Shown here piece after piece: positions 47,028 through 54,342 of a DNA stretch of 64,000 bases (positions are counted from its first letter, which is position 1; each line of letters starts with the position of its first letter). The DNA comes from a virus. The translations under genes were made by a program, and so were the position numbers. The notes beneath the pieces are model-generated. The model searched no databases and was not told the DNA's origin. It worked only from the letters and a program-made list of their open reading frames with translations. Where the stretch lies: the IMG/VR virus record IMGVR_UViG_3300009151_000044, positions 1 through 64,000 of that record; one strand, written 5' to 3'.

Positions 47028-47056
47028 ATTATAACAGGACCCGAAGGTCCTGTCAA
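47028..47056 (-). promoter_or_regulatory. Perfect sigma70 promoter with a hairpin spacer
   Basis: TTGACA (47056-47051), exactly 17 bases, then TATAAT (47033-47028), all matching consensus. The spacer is almost entirely the UUCG hairpin listed separately. It drives the VWA gene. Confidence 0.9.
47034..47053 (-). terminator. UUCG tetraloop hairpin, probable terminator of the MoxR gene
   Basis: In minus-strand RNA, ACAGGACC and GGUCCUGU pair over 8 bp around a UUCG loop, a form common in T4-type terminators, 18 bases past the MoxR stop. The following sequence is UAUAAUAU, not a long U-tract, so efficiency is uncertain; it may instead protect the RNA 3' end. Confidence 0.65.
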
Positions 47057-47071
47057 TTGGTTTTATAACTG

Positions 47072-48172
47072 TTAACGACTTTCTTTTTCTGTAGCCGCCG
47101 CAATGTACTTACCAAATTTAGAGTGGAATGCATCGAAGCACTCAATTTCGTCCGGATCCAACGGCAATTTGTAAGTGCTCAATGCCAATTTAGTACCCAT
47201 AATGACCAACTCAGTTTCAAAGTTATTCATAATGAATTCAAAGAAGTTGTTAACTTGTTTGTTCCAATCTTTAGCACCTTTGTCGCAACTATCTTTGAGC
47301 TCGTAGCATAATGCTACAGTAAGTGAATACATAGCTGAGATCTCTTTCGAATCCATCTTCTTAACTTTGCCATTCAAAATGTCAGTAGGGTTAGGCATCT
47401 TGCTGGCGTGTTTACGGTGCGCCATAAATTTAATAGCCAGACCCTCACCGATTGATCCTGAAGTTAGGTCAGTTAATGTATCGGCATCAGTGTCGTCATC
47501 TACAAGTAGTTCACTAACAAATGACCAACTACGTGGCGTAGCAAAGGCACGTGAGCTAGACTTTGGATCAAAGTCATATAAGTCTTTCTTGCTGAAAGTC
47601 AAAAAGCCCACAACATCTTTATGGATCTTATTAAGTACAGCCCATTCGTTCCAGTCTTCCCATTCAACTTGCATTTCCAAGTGAACAAAACGATTAGCCA
47701 ACGGAGCAGGCATACGATAAGTAACACCCTTGTCAGTTTCACGGTTACCGGCCGCAACCATTACTACGTTATCGGGCAATTCATAAGTACCGACCTTACG
47801 GTTAAGAACTAGTTGATAAGCCGCGGCTTGTACGCTAGGTGCGGCACTATTCATTTCGTCCATAAACAAGATAATTTGTTTATGTTGTTTGGCAAACTCT
47901 TTACTTGGTAACTCGCCAGGAGGCGCCCATACCATAGTGCCCGAGTTGCTATCAAAATATGGAATACCTTTGATATCAGTAGGTTCCCAAAGAGAAAGAC
48001 GAACGTCAATCACGTGAGCTTCTAACTCGTCGCCGAGTTGTTTAATAATATCGGATTTGCCAATACCTGGAGGACCCCAGAGGAAAATTGGACGCTTGTT
48101 TTTAAAAGCCTTACGTAGAGACTTTTTAGCGTTTTTTGGGCCTACTGTGCGGCTAAGAATTTCTGCTGCCAT
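47072..48172 (-). CDS. MoxR/CobS-like AAA+ ATPase
   Basis: 366 residues. Walker A GPPGIGKS (33-40), Walker B ILFMDEMN (101-108), sensor N143 in AAGNRETD, then PAPLANRFVHLEM with the arginine finger region: a MoxR-family ATPase. T4-like cyanophages carry a related gene annotated cobS, whose cobalt-chelatase role is doubtful in phages. It is followed by its likely partner, the metallopeptidase/VWA gene, after a terminator/promoter. Own TTGACA/TATAAT promoter, AAGGAAAT ribosome site. The client is unknown. Confidence 0.9.
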   Translation of the reverse strand: MAAEILSRTVGPKNAKKSLRKAFKNKRPIFLWGPPGIGKSDIIKQLGDELEAHVIDVRLSLWEPTDIKGIPYFDSNSGTMVWAPPGELPSKEFAKQHKQIILFMDEMNSAAPSVQAAAYQLVLNRKVGTYELPDNVVMVAAGNRETDKGVTYRMPAPLANRFVHLEMQVEWEDWNEWAVLNKIHKDVVGFLTFSKKDLYDFDPKSSSRAFATPRSWSFVSELLVDDDTDADTLTDLTSGSIGEGLAIKFMAHRKHASKMPNPTDILNGKVKKMDSKEISAMYSLTVALCYELKDSCDKGAKDWNKQVNNFFEFIMNNFETELVIMGTKLALSTYKLPLDPDEIECFDAFHSKFGKYIAAATEKESR

Positions 48173-48222
48173 TTTACATTTCCTTAAAGTTTAGCGGGGT
48201 TAAAAATTTACTTTATGTAGCT

Positions 48223-48251
48223 ATTATACAGCTACCTCGAGGAAGTGTCAA
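48223..48251 (-). promoter_or_regulatory. Perfect sigma70 promoter before the MoxR gene
   Basis: TTGACA (48251-48246), a 17-base spacer and TATAAT (48228-48223). The -35 overlaps the stop codon of the upstream gene. GTAGCT and AGCTAC flank the -10 as an inverted repeat, a possible operator. Confidence 0.88.
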
Positions 48252-48655
48252 GCGGTATTTTCAGAATCTATTTCTTTTTGTCGCTCATTCATTGCTTTTA
48301 TGAGCCCAAATTTTCGTATATCGTCTGAAAACAACATTAGCTCAAAACTCTTCTTTTCCGAAAAGACAGTAATACTTTGGTTAGTTAGCAAGTAAGGACA
48401 GTCAATATATCTTTCCAAAAAGATAATTGTCTGTGGACTAAGTTCGATTGGTTCAGTAAATGGAATCTCGTATTCCTTTAATTCTAACTCACTAGTCAAA
48501 AACATGTACCCTTCTTCACTAAGCCGAAAGGCAGTTTGTTTGTTCACTCGATTTGATTGCCACCACTTATGCGAATATAGATTTACATTAGTTTCGTCTA
48601 CACTCTTACCCCACTGTTGTAAGAATATTTTGGTTAGCACATCTCTGGTTATCAT
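48248..48655 (-). CDS. Hypothetical protein
   Basis: 135 residues; N-terminal helix with KWWQSNRV and RLSEEGYMFL, then acidic beta segments (ELELKEYEIPF, IIFLERYIDCPYLL). The pattern RLSEEGY recalls a winged-helix wing or small adaptor but is not enough for a call; similar small proteins are conserved in T4-like marine phages. Start overlaps the previous stop (ATGA). Confidence 0.65.
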   Translation of the reverse strand: MITRDVLTKIFLQQWGKSVDETNVNLYSHKWWQSNRVNKQTAFRLSEEGYMFLTSELELKEYEIPFTEPIELSPQTIIFLERYIDCPYLLTNQSITVFSEKKSFELMLFSDDIRKFGLIKAMNERQKEIDSENTA

Positions 48656-48936
48656 TTTACGATAGTGCCAGAAGTTAATTTAACAACCTGAAAATCTTCA
48701 GATCCAAATGTTAAATTTAATTTCTTAGCAAGATTTACTGCGTGACCCGGATTAGAGAAGCTGGTCTTTTTATACTTTGGCCCAGGATAGCTGGTAAGAC
48801 TGTTGAACGATTTTAGATTGAATGGCTCGTTCTTATAGAATACGGCCCAGATAGCATCTGCTTCTAAAACTTGTTCAGCTTTATACGTTTTTTTGTTGGT
48901 GTACTCTAATAGTACTTTAGGTTTAGGTCTGCTCAT
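48652..48936 (-). CDS. Small basic conserved protein
   Basis: 94 residues from ATG 48936 (MSRPKPKVLLEYTNKK). The frame stays open to a GTG at 48999 and an ATG at 48963, but neither has a good ribosome site and they lie in or before a strong inverted repeat. Positively charged, beta-rich (KAEQVLEADAIWAVFYKNEPFNL, FSNPGHAVNLAKKLN). Role unknown. Possibly expressed late from a GATAAATAT element 27 bases upstream, unlike its neighbours. Confidence 0.62.
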   Translation of the reverse strand: MSRPKPKVLLEYTNKKTYKAEQVLEADAIWAVFYKNEPFNLKSFNSLTSYPGPKYKKTSFSNPGHAVNLAKKLNLTFGSEDFQVVKLTSGTIVK

Positions 48937-48967
48937 ATATGCGTATCCAAATAATATACGCATATAT
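48935..48967. repeat. 12-bp perfect inverted repeat with 9-base loop
   Basis: ATATATGCGTAT (48935-48946) and ATACGCATATAT (48956-48967) are exact reverse complements around CCAAATAAT. It covers the likely start codon and ribosome site of the gene at 48936 and touches a late-promoter-like element, so it could be an operator or an RNA hairpin that hides the start. Confidence 0.85.
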
Positions 48968-48972
48968 TTATC
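48964..48972 (-). promoter_or_regulatory. Late-promoter-like element in the early arm
   Basis: GATAAATAT on the minus strand, identical to the plus-strand late element at 30395. It lies 27 bases before the ATG at 48936 and overlaps the inverted repeat. Only such exact match I found in the minus-strand arm. Confidence 0.45.
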
Positions 48973-48973
48973 T

Positions 48974-49222
48974 TTATTTAGGCAGTTCGAATCCGCCACC
49001 GTCCATCTCTACAGATATAACTTCAGAGTCTACGCTACGTTTAAGAGCACTATACATGCTTTCGTAGTCTTGGTTCATTTTATCCATCATCTCGGCAAGT
49101 GCTAAACCAAGCATCCTAGCCTGTTGTAAAGACATTTTAACTTCTTTACTTTGAGCTTGTTCAGCACTTCTAACCTGTTGTATAAATTGTGTAACAGGGC
49201 TTAAATTAATCTGATTTTGCAT
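48974..49222 (-). CDS. Small helical conserved protein
   Basis: 82 residues, helical (FIQQVRSAEQAQSKEVKMSLQQARMLGLALAEMMDKMNQDYESMY) with a short acidic beta end. Similar small proteins occur in T4-like cyanophages; function unknown. Overlaps the upstream gene by 17 bases. Confidence 0.65.
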   Translation of the reverse strand: MQNQINLSPVTQFIQQVRSAEQAQSKEVKMSLQQARMLGLALAEMMDKMNQDYESMYSALKRSVDSEVISVEMDGGGFELPK

Positions 49223-49685
49223 TTGACAGTACCTGTTTCATTTCAATTTCTGATTTAAATGGGCCTTTGTATGGGTAACGTTCAACAGTAATTGCTTTTG
49301 GACAAAAACTTTTAACCCAGCCCTTGTCAAATTTAATTACATAGTAACCAGCACAATATAGACTCTTACTAGCATTTGATTTAGTAAACAACGGTAGTTT
49401 ACGCCTTACATCGTACATGCTGTTATACGGACTACAACTTGTTGGGTAACTGTGACACTCATACGGAGCAGAATGTGTTACCTTAACTTTGGTACTGGTT
49501 AAGAAAAACTGTTCTCCAAACTGTTTAGTTAAGTCTTGTTTTTTATTAAACATGACTTCTCCCTTAGTACTACTCAAAACAAATTTATTATTTTCTTTTT
49601 TATGTAGGGTAGCAATCTTAGATCCGCCTTGCTCTACGATCCAAAATTTGCCGTCTACGATCGGCTTTGCGTGAATATCTGTCAT
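49206..49685 (-). CDS. Conserved hypothetical protein
   Basis: 159 residues, basic and beta-rich. The block YDVRRKLPLFTKSNASKSLYCAGYYVIKF, GWVKSFCPKAIT and RYPYKGPF is a pattern I recall from marine T4-like phages next to the RNase H gene. Four cysteines (ECHSYPTSC; YCAG; FCPK) might bind metal but no standard zinc-finger spacing is present. Starts at the RNase H stop (TAATG), so it is probably co-translated and may act in replication. Confidence 0.68.
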   Translation of the reverse strand: MTDIHAKPIVDGKFWIVEQGGSKIATLHKKENNKFVLSSTKGEVMFNKKQDLTKQFGEQFFLTSTKVKVTHSAPYECHSYPTSCSPYNSMYDVRRKLPLFTKSNASKSLYCAGYYVIKFDKGWVKSFCPKAITVERYPYKGPFKSEIEMKQVLSNAKSD

Positions 49686-50701
49686 TATTTTTCCTCAAAT
49701 AAATTTTGTACAGCTAGTACAGTCGGGTACCTTGCCTGGAATGGTTCTGCGTATGATTGAATATTGTCAGCAATCTTTTTCATATCGTAACTATTACAGA
49801 ATTTTAGCATACGTATACCTACTTGAGTAATCTCTTTAGGCACAGCATACGTATCGATAGTTTCTTTAATCAATGCCTTGATATTATCTGGCTGTGCTGT
49901 TAGATCACACAGTTGTACATTACGTTGATAGTCTTCTAATACTCTATGTTCTTCGCCATTATGGTCGGTCCAACGTTGCAACATGAGATTGTTCCACGAA
50001 TATCCTTTGGATTTACGGTCCTCAAATGCTTCAGTCAACCCGACTTTATTTTTAGTTCCCTTAACACGAACTCCCGGATATGCCGAAAAGACATTATCGC
50101 TAGTGTCGCCACGCATACACTTTTCAAATAGTAACCATTCTGGATTCGGAACTTCTTTAGGTTCTTTTGTTTTTTTGTCAATAACAAGTTTACCTTTTTT
50201 ATCAAATATACCATTAATGGTATGTGTCTCTTCAGCAACACCGTTATATTGTTTTACGTTGCCTGACAGTAGTTGATAAAAATCTCTATCTGTTGAGATA
50301 ATAACATGATCAGCCATAGGATGAGCTTGAATAAATCCCGCAATCAAATCGTCAGCTTCTAGTTGATTATGTTGTAGTACAGTACAGTTAGTTTTTTCTG
50401 TCACAAATGTTTTAAACTCGTCAAATGCTTCCCAGAATACTTTTTCTTCTTCAGCTTCTTTTACTGTATGTGCGGCACGGGCTTCAGCTCGATTAGCTTT
50501 ATACGGGGCATAATGATCTTTACGCCAGCTACGACCTTCGAGACAGAACACTACATGAGTACCACCGAAGTCTTGCCAAGCCTTCTTGATACTGTTAAAT
50601 GTAATATGAAATGCCATGCCGAGTTTAATCTCAGCATTGCCTTGTACTACATGTCTAGCACGAAAAAATGTGTTAGCAGTATCAACTAAAATATATGTCA
50701 T
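49685..50701 (-). CDS. rnh: RNase H / 5'-3' exonuclease (FEN family)
   Basis: 338 residues (T4 RNase H is 305). Active-site acids in order: D7 (LVDTANTFFR), basic arch WRKDHYAPYKANR (59-71), E115/D117/D118 (LEADDLI), D138/D140 (STDRDFYQ) and the metal-site MRGDTSDN near 205, then the helix-hairpin segment AYPGVRVKGTKNK. It removes RNA primers and flaps on the lagging strand. Overlaps the gene upstream as ATGA. Family call secure. Confidence 0.93.
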   Translation of the reverse strand: MTYILVDTANTFFRARHVVQGNAEIKLGMAFHITFNSIKKAWQDFGGTHVVFCLEGRSWRKDHYAPYKANRAEARAAHTVKEAEEEKVFWEAFDEFKTFVTEKTNCTVLQHNQLEADDLIAGFIQAHPMADHVIISTDRDFYQLLSGNVKQYNGVAEETHTINGIFDKKGKLVIDKKTKEPKEVPNPEWLLFEKCMRGDTSDNVFSAYPGVRVKGTKNKVGLTEAFEDRKSKGYSWNNLMLQRWTDHNGEEHRVLEDYQRNVQLCDLTAQPDNIKALIKETIDTYAVPKEITQVGIRMLKFCNSYDMKKIADNIQSYAEPFQARYPTVLAVQNLFEEK

Positions 50702-51108
50702 TCTATTTGTGCTCTATTGTTACCAAGTCTTGTTACATTAACATAACCAGCAGTCCGATCTTTAGCTTCCATACCTTCACCTTGAATCATGGAACTATAC
50801 AAATCTCGAAACCACCGATCAACAATTTGTTCATCTGGATCACCGTCAAATCCGTAACCAGCTTGTTTCAATTGTACTATAAACAGGTCGTTCCAGTCAA
50901 GCTCAAAAAAGCCATTTCTTGGATTGTCTTTATTAACTTTGGTGTCCAATACGCTAACCCAAGGCTCACCTCGAGCAGTAGCACGTTCTTTTGGTGCTAG
51001 TTTAGCAATACGTTCATCTTCTTTAGCCTGAGCAGTTTCTAACTGTGCTTGCTCTTTCTCGGCAAGAAGCTTGTCTATACCAAACATCTTTCTAATAAAT
51101 TGTTTCAT
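50698..51108 (-). CDS. Conserved hypothetical protein
   Basis: 136 residues from ATG 51108, which overlaps the queE TAA; a frame extends 12 bases upstream. N-terminal charged helix (about 14-45, coiled coil), then ERATARGEPWVSVLDTKVN, PRNGFFELDWNDLFIVQLKQAGY and DPDEQIVDRWFRDLY, a pattern shared by T4-like marine phages. Function unknown. It sits between queE and the RNase H gene. Confidence 0.7.
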   Translation of the reverse strand: MKQFIRKMFGIDKLLAEKEQAQLETAQAKEDERIAKLAPKERATARGEPWVSVLDTKVNKDNPRNGFFELDWNDLFIVQLKQAGYGFDGDPDEQIVDRWFRDLYSSMIQGEGMEAKDRTAGYVNVTRLGNNRAQIE

Positions 51109-51962
51109 TAAGTTCCCCACTCATTTTTAAATAGTGGCACTTGTAAACGGTCACTATAACGTAATCCGTGCTTCATAGCCATTATTGCCACATTTTTATT
51201 ATTCAATGCGTAAACACTTTCCACACCGCCCACTGGCATTAGATAAACGTGTCCTTTAAATCCTGCTTTACGATATGCGGCAATGGCACATTCAGCATCA
51301 GCAAAGTCTTGTTCAGTAGCAATAACAAACTTCAAATACGCTGTGCCGACTTCTTCATATTCACAAACTACTTCTGGAAGAATAGCTTCTTCCCACTTTT
51401 CACCACTACATGGAAGTTTAGCACTTACGCTAAATGTAATTTCTTTATTTTCACACCCATAGGCCCAAAAATTGTCAATCAAATATTGTTTAAATTCTGA
51501 TGTAAGTTTTTGAGTGCCGTTAGTTTCAAAAGTGATTTCTTTAAGACCTTGCATCTTAGGGTGACTTAACAAGTCTGGGTAAGCACGTTGCCAGCCCAAT
51601 AACGGTTCTCCACCTGTAATAACCAAGTGTTCATCCTTCCAATGATCCTGTGGAAGAATTTCCATAATACGATCTGCGATTGCTTCGCTAGTAAGCATAG
51701 GGCTAAGTTCTTTAAAACTAGGATGCCACGATGCGTAGCTATCACACCCTGTGCTAACTAATGGCAAGTCTTCATATTTTGTAAACATGTGAGATACGCT
51801 GGCAATTTCTTCGGCTTCTTCACTCAACATGCCTCGACTCATACCAAATCCAGCACATTTAAAGTTACAACCAAATGTACGTAAGAACACACTTGGTACA
51901 CCCATATAACGTCCTTCTCCTTGGATTGAATAAAATAACTCGGCTATTTTAATTTTTGACAT
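51108..51962 (-). CDS. queE: QueE-like 7-carboxy-7-deazaguanine synthase (radical SAM)
   Basis: 284 residues. N-terminus AELFYSIQGEGRYMGVPSVFLRT is the QueE signature; GGEP (117-120) binds S-adenosylmethionine; ETNGT follows. It would convert 6-carboxytetrahydropterin to 7-carboxy-7-deazaguanine on the way to preQ0. The cluster motif is unusual: C32-x3-C36 is present, but the third position of CX3CX2C is F39; the likely third ligand is C73 in TGCDSYASW after an insertion, a form I recall from phage QueE. Operon with folE upstream. Confidence 0.92.
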   Translation of the reverse strand: MSKIKIAELFYSIQGEGRYMGVPSVFLRTFGCNFKCAGFGMSRGMLSEEAEEIASVSHMFTKYEDLPLVSTGCDSYASWHPSFKELSPMLTSEAIADRIMEILPQDHWKDEHLVITGGEPLLGWQRAYPDLLSHPKMQGLKEITFETNGTQKLTSEFKQYLIDNFWAYGCENKEITFSVSAKLPCSGEKWEEAILPEVVCEYEEVGTAYLKFVIATEQDFADAECAIAAYRKAGFKGHVYLMPVGGVESVYALNNKNVAIMAMKHGLRYSDRLQVPLFKNEWGT

Positions 51963-52290
51963 TTTTCTTCCTAAAATCTTCTACATCGTCTATTGCTAGT
52001 TTTAAAGTTTCTGCATAGTTTAAAGCACCTTGAGCTTTCAAACAAACAGTTGCTTGGGTATCAATATATCCTTTGGTAAGCAGAGTCCAGATATGATGCC
52101 ATCGTGTTTGAGTCCAAAAGTTAGATCTAGTAGTAGTATAAATTGTTACAGTAACTCCAGTGTCTTCGGCCTCTACCCAAACATTATGGTCGCATTCGGA
52201 ACTACCGCATTCGCATGTAACACGATAAACTTTTGAGTCTCCCCAATCGTTGTGTTTTAATATACCTTCTGCTGGCATTTGATAATTCAT
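51949..52290 (-). CDS. Conserved small protein with a possible metal site
   Basis: 113 residues. Contains CECGSSECDH (26-35 region), which could hold one metal ion, then VWVEAEDTGVTVTIYTTTRSNFW and a helical end. Similar proteins occur between folE and queE in T4-like cyanophages, so a link to the deazaguanine pathway is plausible but unproven. Overlaps queE by 14 bases and the upstream gene as ATGA. Confidence 0.66.
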   Translation of the reverse strand: MNYQMPAEGILKHNDWGDSKVYRVTCECGSSECDHNVWVEAEDTGVTVTIYTTTRSNFWTQTRWHHIWTLLTKGYIDTQATVCLKAQGALNYAETLKLAIDDVEDFRKKNVKN

Positions 52291-52508
52291 TCCACGCCCT
52301 CCTCAAACCATTCATCGACCATTTGTTCCGCCTCTTCTTGTGTAAGGGCTGGTACAAAAATACGAGCAGGTTCTCCTGCTGTATGTTGTATACTAAACTT
52401 AATTACACCATTTAATGGTACATTATTAAATTCTCTTTCTACAACAAATTCTTGTAAATTTTTAGCACGATTGATTAATTGATCAGTTAACTCTTTAGCA
52501 GTGGTCAT
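52287..52508 (-). CDS. Hypothetical protein
   Basis: 73 residues, acidic C-terminal helix (TQEEAEQMVDEWFEEGVE), beta middle (GVIKFSIQHTAGEPARIFVPAL). No known motif. Start overlaps the folE stop as ATGA, so it is coupled to FolE. Confidence 0.6.
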   Translation of the reverse strand: MTTAKELTDQLINRAKNLQEFVVEREFNNVPLNGVIKFSIQHTAGEPARIFVPALTQEEAEQMVDEWFEEGVE

Positions 52509-53242
52509 TTTGAGGCATACTCCTGTTGCATTTTAATATTATCAAAGAATTCTTTCTTAGTACCCATGTCGTCTTTGAATGCGCCTTTGAGTACAGTAGT
52601 CTGTGTTAAGCTACTCTTAGCCATAATGCCACGATTTTCACAACAACCGTGAGTTGCTTGAACATAGACTGCTACGTTTTCTGATTCGGTTGCTTTTTGG
52701 ATTTCTCTTGCGATGTCGTTACATAATTCTTCTTGAAGTGTGCCACGACGAGCACACCACTGAGCGATGCGAGTATATTTAGAAAGGCCAATAAGTTTGT
52801 TAGCCGCAATAATTCCGATGTATGCCACACCTGATACAGGCTGGTGATGATGACTACACATAGAACGCAGTTCGCTACGTACAACCAACATACCTTCGTA
52901 TCTATCTGCCGAATCATTTGGAAAAGCTGTTGCATCTGGTGCTGGATCATATCGACCTCCCATAATTTCGTTGTAATACATTTTAGCTAATCGTTTAGCT
53001 GTACCTCGACTGTTAGGATCGCTTTCACGATCAATGAGCAATCGATCTAATACTACTTCAAACGCTTCAGTGGCTTCTTTAATTAAGATAGCCTTGTCTT
53101 CTTCACTAACATACTCACTGATGTTATCGCCTGCCCAAAAGCGTTTGCCTTCTCGCTTCATTTTAAAGCGGATAGCATCTGCTAGATTAGCTTCTTCATA
53201 GCCCTTGTCGTCTATGTTATTATAATTTACTGGGTCACTCAA
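52505..53242 (-). CDS. folE: GTP cyclohydrolase I (FolE)
   Basis: 245 residues. Zinc-binding CSHHH (C129, H132) and the late cysteine in THGCCENRG (C200/C201), plus GRYDP...DRYEGMLVVRSEL and YIGIIAANKLIGLSKYTRIA, identify FolE. It opens GTP to dihydroneopterin triphosphate, the first step to 7-deazaguanines and folate. The start is TTG with GGAG about 8 bases before; no ATG occurs before residue 28, so this rare start looks real. A TTGAAT/TATAAT promoter lies about 40 bases upstream. Confidence 0.95.
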   Translation of the reverse strand: MSDPVNYNNIDDKGYEEANLADAIRFKMKREGKRFWAGDNISEYVSEEDKAILIKEATEAFEVVLDRLLIDRESDPNSRGTAKRLAKMYYNEIMGGRYDPAPDATAFPNDSADRYEGMLVVRSELRSMCSHHHQPVSGVAYIGIIAANKLIGLSKYTRIAQWCARRGTLQEELCNDIAREIQKATESENVAVYVQATHGCCENRGIMAKSSLTQTTVLKGAFKDDMGTKKEFFDNIKMQQEYASK

Positions 53243-53283
53243 TTTATTACTCCGATGTTAAGGCAGTGGATTGCCATATGTGT

Positions 53284-53312
53284 ATTATACAATCTTATTT
53301 AGGTTTATTCAA
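53284..53312 (-). promoter_or_regulatory. Sigma70-type promoter before folE
   Basis: TTGAAT (53312-53307), 17 bases, TATAAT (53289-53284). It overlaps the end of the small membrane-protein gene and reads into the folE-queE-rnh group. Confidence 0.82.
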
Positions 53313-53510
53313 GATATTTTCTGCTCGAAGTTTGCGACAGCCTTCTTTAACAGCTATTGGATAGTCTGGGCTTATTTCAGATATTGAGCAGTCATATACT
53401 ATTGTATCACCTTTTTTTGGTAGTGATAAAAATATCATTGGTATTACTATTAGAACAGCAACAGCAATCACACCTATTTCTATAGTTTCTCGCTTAACAA
53501 TATTTGACAT
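53295..53510 (-). CDS. Small single-pass membrane protein
   Basis: 71 residues: short basic N-terminus, one hydrophobic helix at about 10-31 (IGVIAVAVLIVIPMIFLSL), then a soluble end with two cysteines (YDCSIS; EGCRKL). Topology suggests the C-terminus outside the inner membrane, where the cysteines could pair. Could be a spanin-like or superinfection factor, but there is no lipobox and no lysis neighbour. Function unknown. Confidence 0.6.
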   Translation of the reverse strand: MSNIVKRETIEIGVIAVAVLIVIPMIFLSLPKKGDTIVYDCSISEISPDYPIAVKEGCRKLRAENILNKPK

Positions 53511-53734
53511 AGGTCAGCATCCCTCTTTGATTTGAAATAAAATTCCATCTTGTCTTCGCTCGGGTGACTAGTAAATTTATCTCCCGGCAATCCAAATACT
53601 TCTAGAACGTCTATACATGCTTCATTCCACCAATATTTGTTTTGTCCCTTCCACGGAATTGCTACAATATATTGATAGCCATCGTCACGTGCTGGTATAC
53701 GGCTATCCCAGTTAGCATGTTTTTTTGAGTTCAT
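53480..53734 (-). CDS. Hypothetical protein
   Basis: 84 residues from ATG 53734, preceded by AAAGGATTCAAG; the longer frame to 53800 runs back into the SGNH gene without a ribosome site. Trp/Tyr-rich (YQYIVAIPWKGQNKYWWNEACIDVLEVFG) with a basic C-terminus. Not recognised. Overlaps both neighbours. Confidence 0.6.
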   Translation of the reverse strand: MNSKKHANWDSRIPARDDGYQYIVAIPWKGQNKYWWNEACIDVLEVFGLPGDKFTSHPSEDKMEFYFKSKRDADLCQILLSEKL

Positions 53735-54293
53735 CTTGAATCCTTTTAAAGACAAATCTGTTACCAACTTCTGTATAATGATTAATAGTACCCCGTTCAC
53801 TGGCCCATAACGTACTAAGATTAATATTATGTTTTTCTATTGCTAGTGAATTAACAATTTCAACATGCGACAAACTAATATATGGAACAGCAATCATATC
53901 ATGAATCTGCTTACGTAACAAATTATAAATGTCAATTTGATATTCTTCGTCGTAATGGTATTTGAAAAAATTCTTTGCTGTGTATAGATTTGTATTAAAC
54001 GGTCGGAAATGCTCAATTAAATCCGTAAGTATTAGATCACAATTTTTATGTAACCCAGATTTATGTATAGGATGATTATTAGTGTGTATCCTACTGGGAC
54101 TAGTATGACTTACTATTACTAGATCAAATTGGTTTATATCAACGCTACAAACTTGTTTATAAATTTTATATTCACCAATACCTGCTTGTGCTAGATTAGT
54201 TACCTGATGTTGTTCGGCAAGTAATCCTACCCAACTTAAATTAGGTGTTGATAATTTAGTAGCAAAACTATCACCGGCAATTAAAATGTTCAT
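53712..54293 (-). CDS. SGNH/GDSL-like hydrolase
   Basis: 193 residues. N-terminus MNILIAGDSFATKL has the block I serine (S9); NLAQAGIGEYKIYK supplies block II glycine; the late histidine is H172 in TINHYTEVGNR. The usual Asp three residues before that His is T169, so the triad is incomplete or rearranged. SGNH enzymes remove acyl or acetyl groups from sugars and lipids, often polysaccharide acetyls, which would suit a phage that meets capsule; activity is uncertain. The 49-base gap upstream contains a bulged inverted repeat. Confidence 0.58.
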   Translation of the reverse strand: MNILIAGDSFATKLSTPNLSWVGLLAEQHQVTNLAQAGIGEYKIYKQVCSVDINQFDLVIVSHTSPSRIHTNNHPIHKSGLHKNCDLILTDLIEHFRPFNTNLYTAKNFFKYHYDEEYQIDIYNLLRKQIHDMIAVPYISLSHVEIVNSLAIEKHNINLSTLWASERGTINHYTEVGNRFVFKRIQDELKKTC

Positions 54294-54342
54294 ATAGTAA
54301 CATACACGTAAGGGTAGTAGTTGACTATAAACACAGTCCTAC

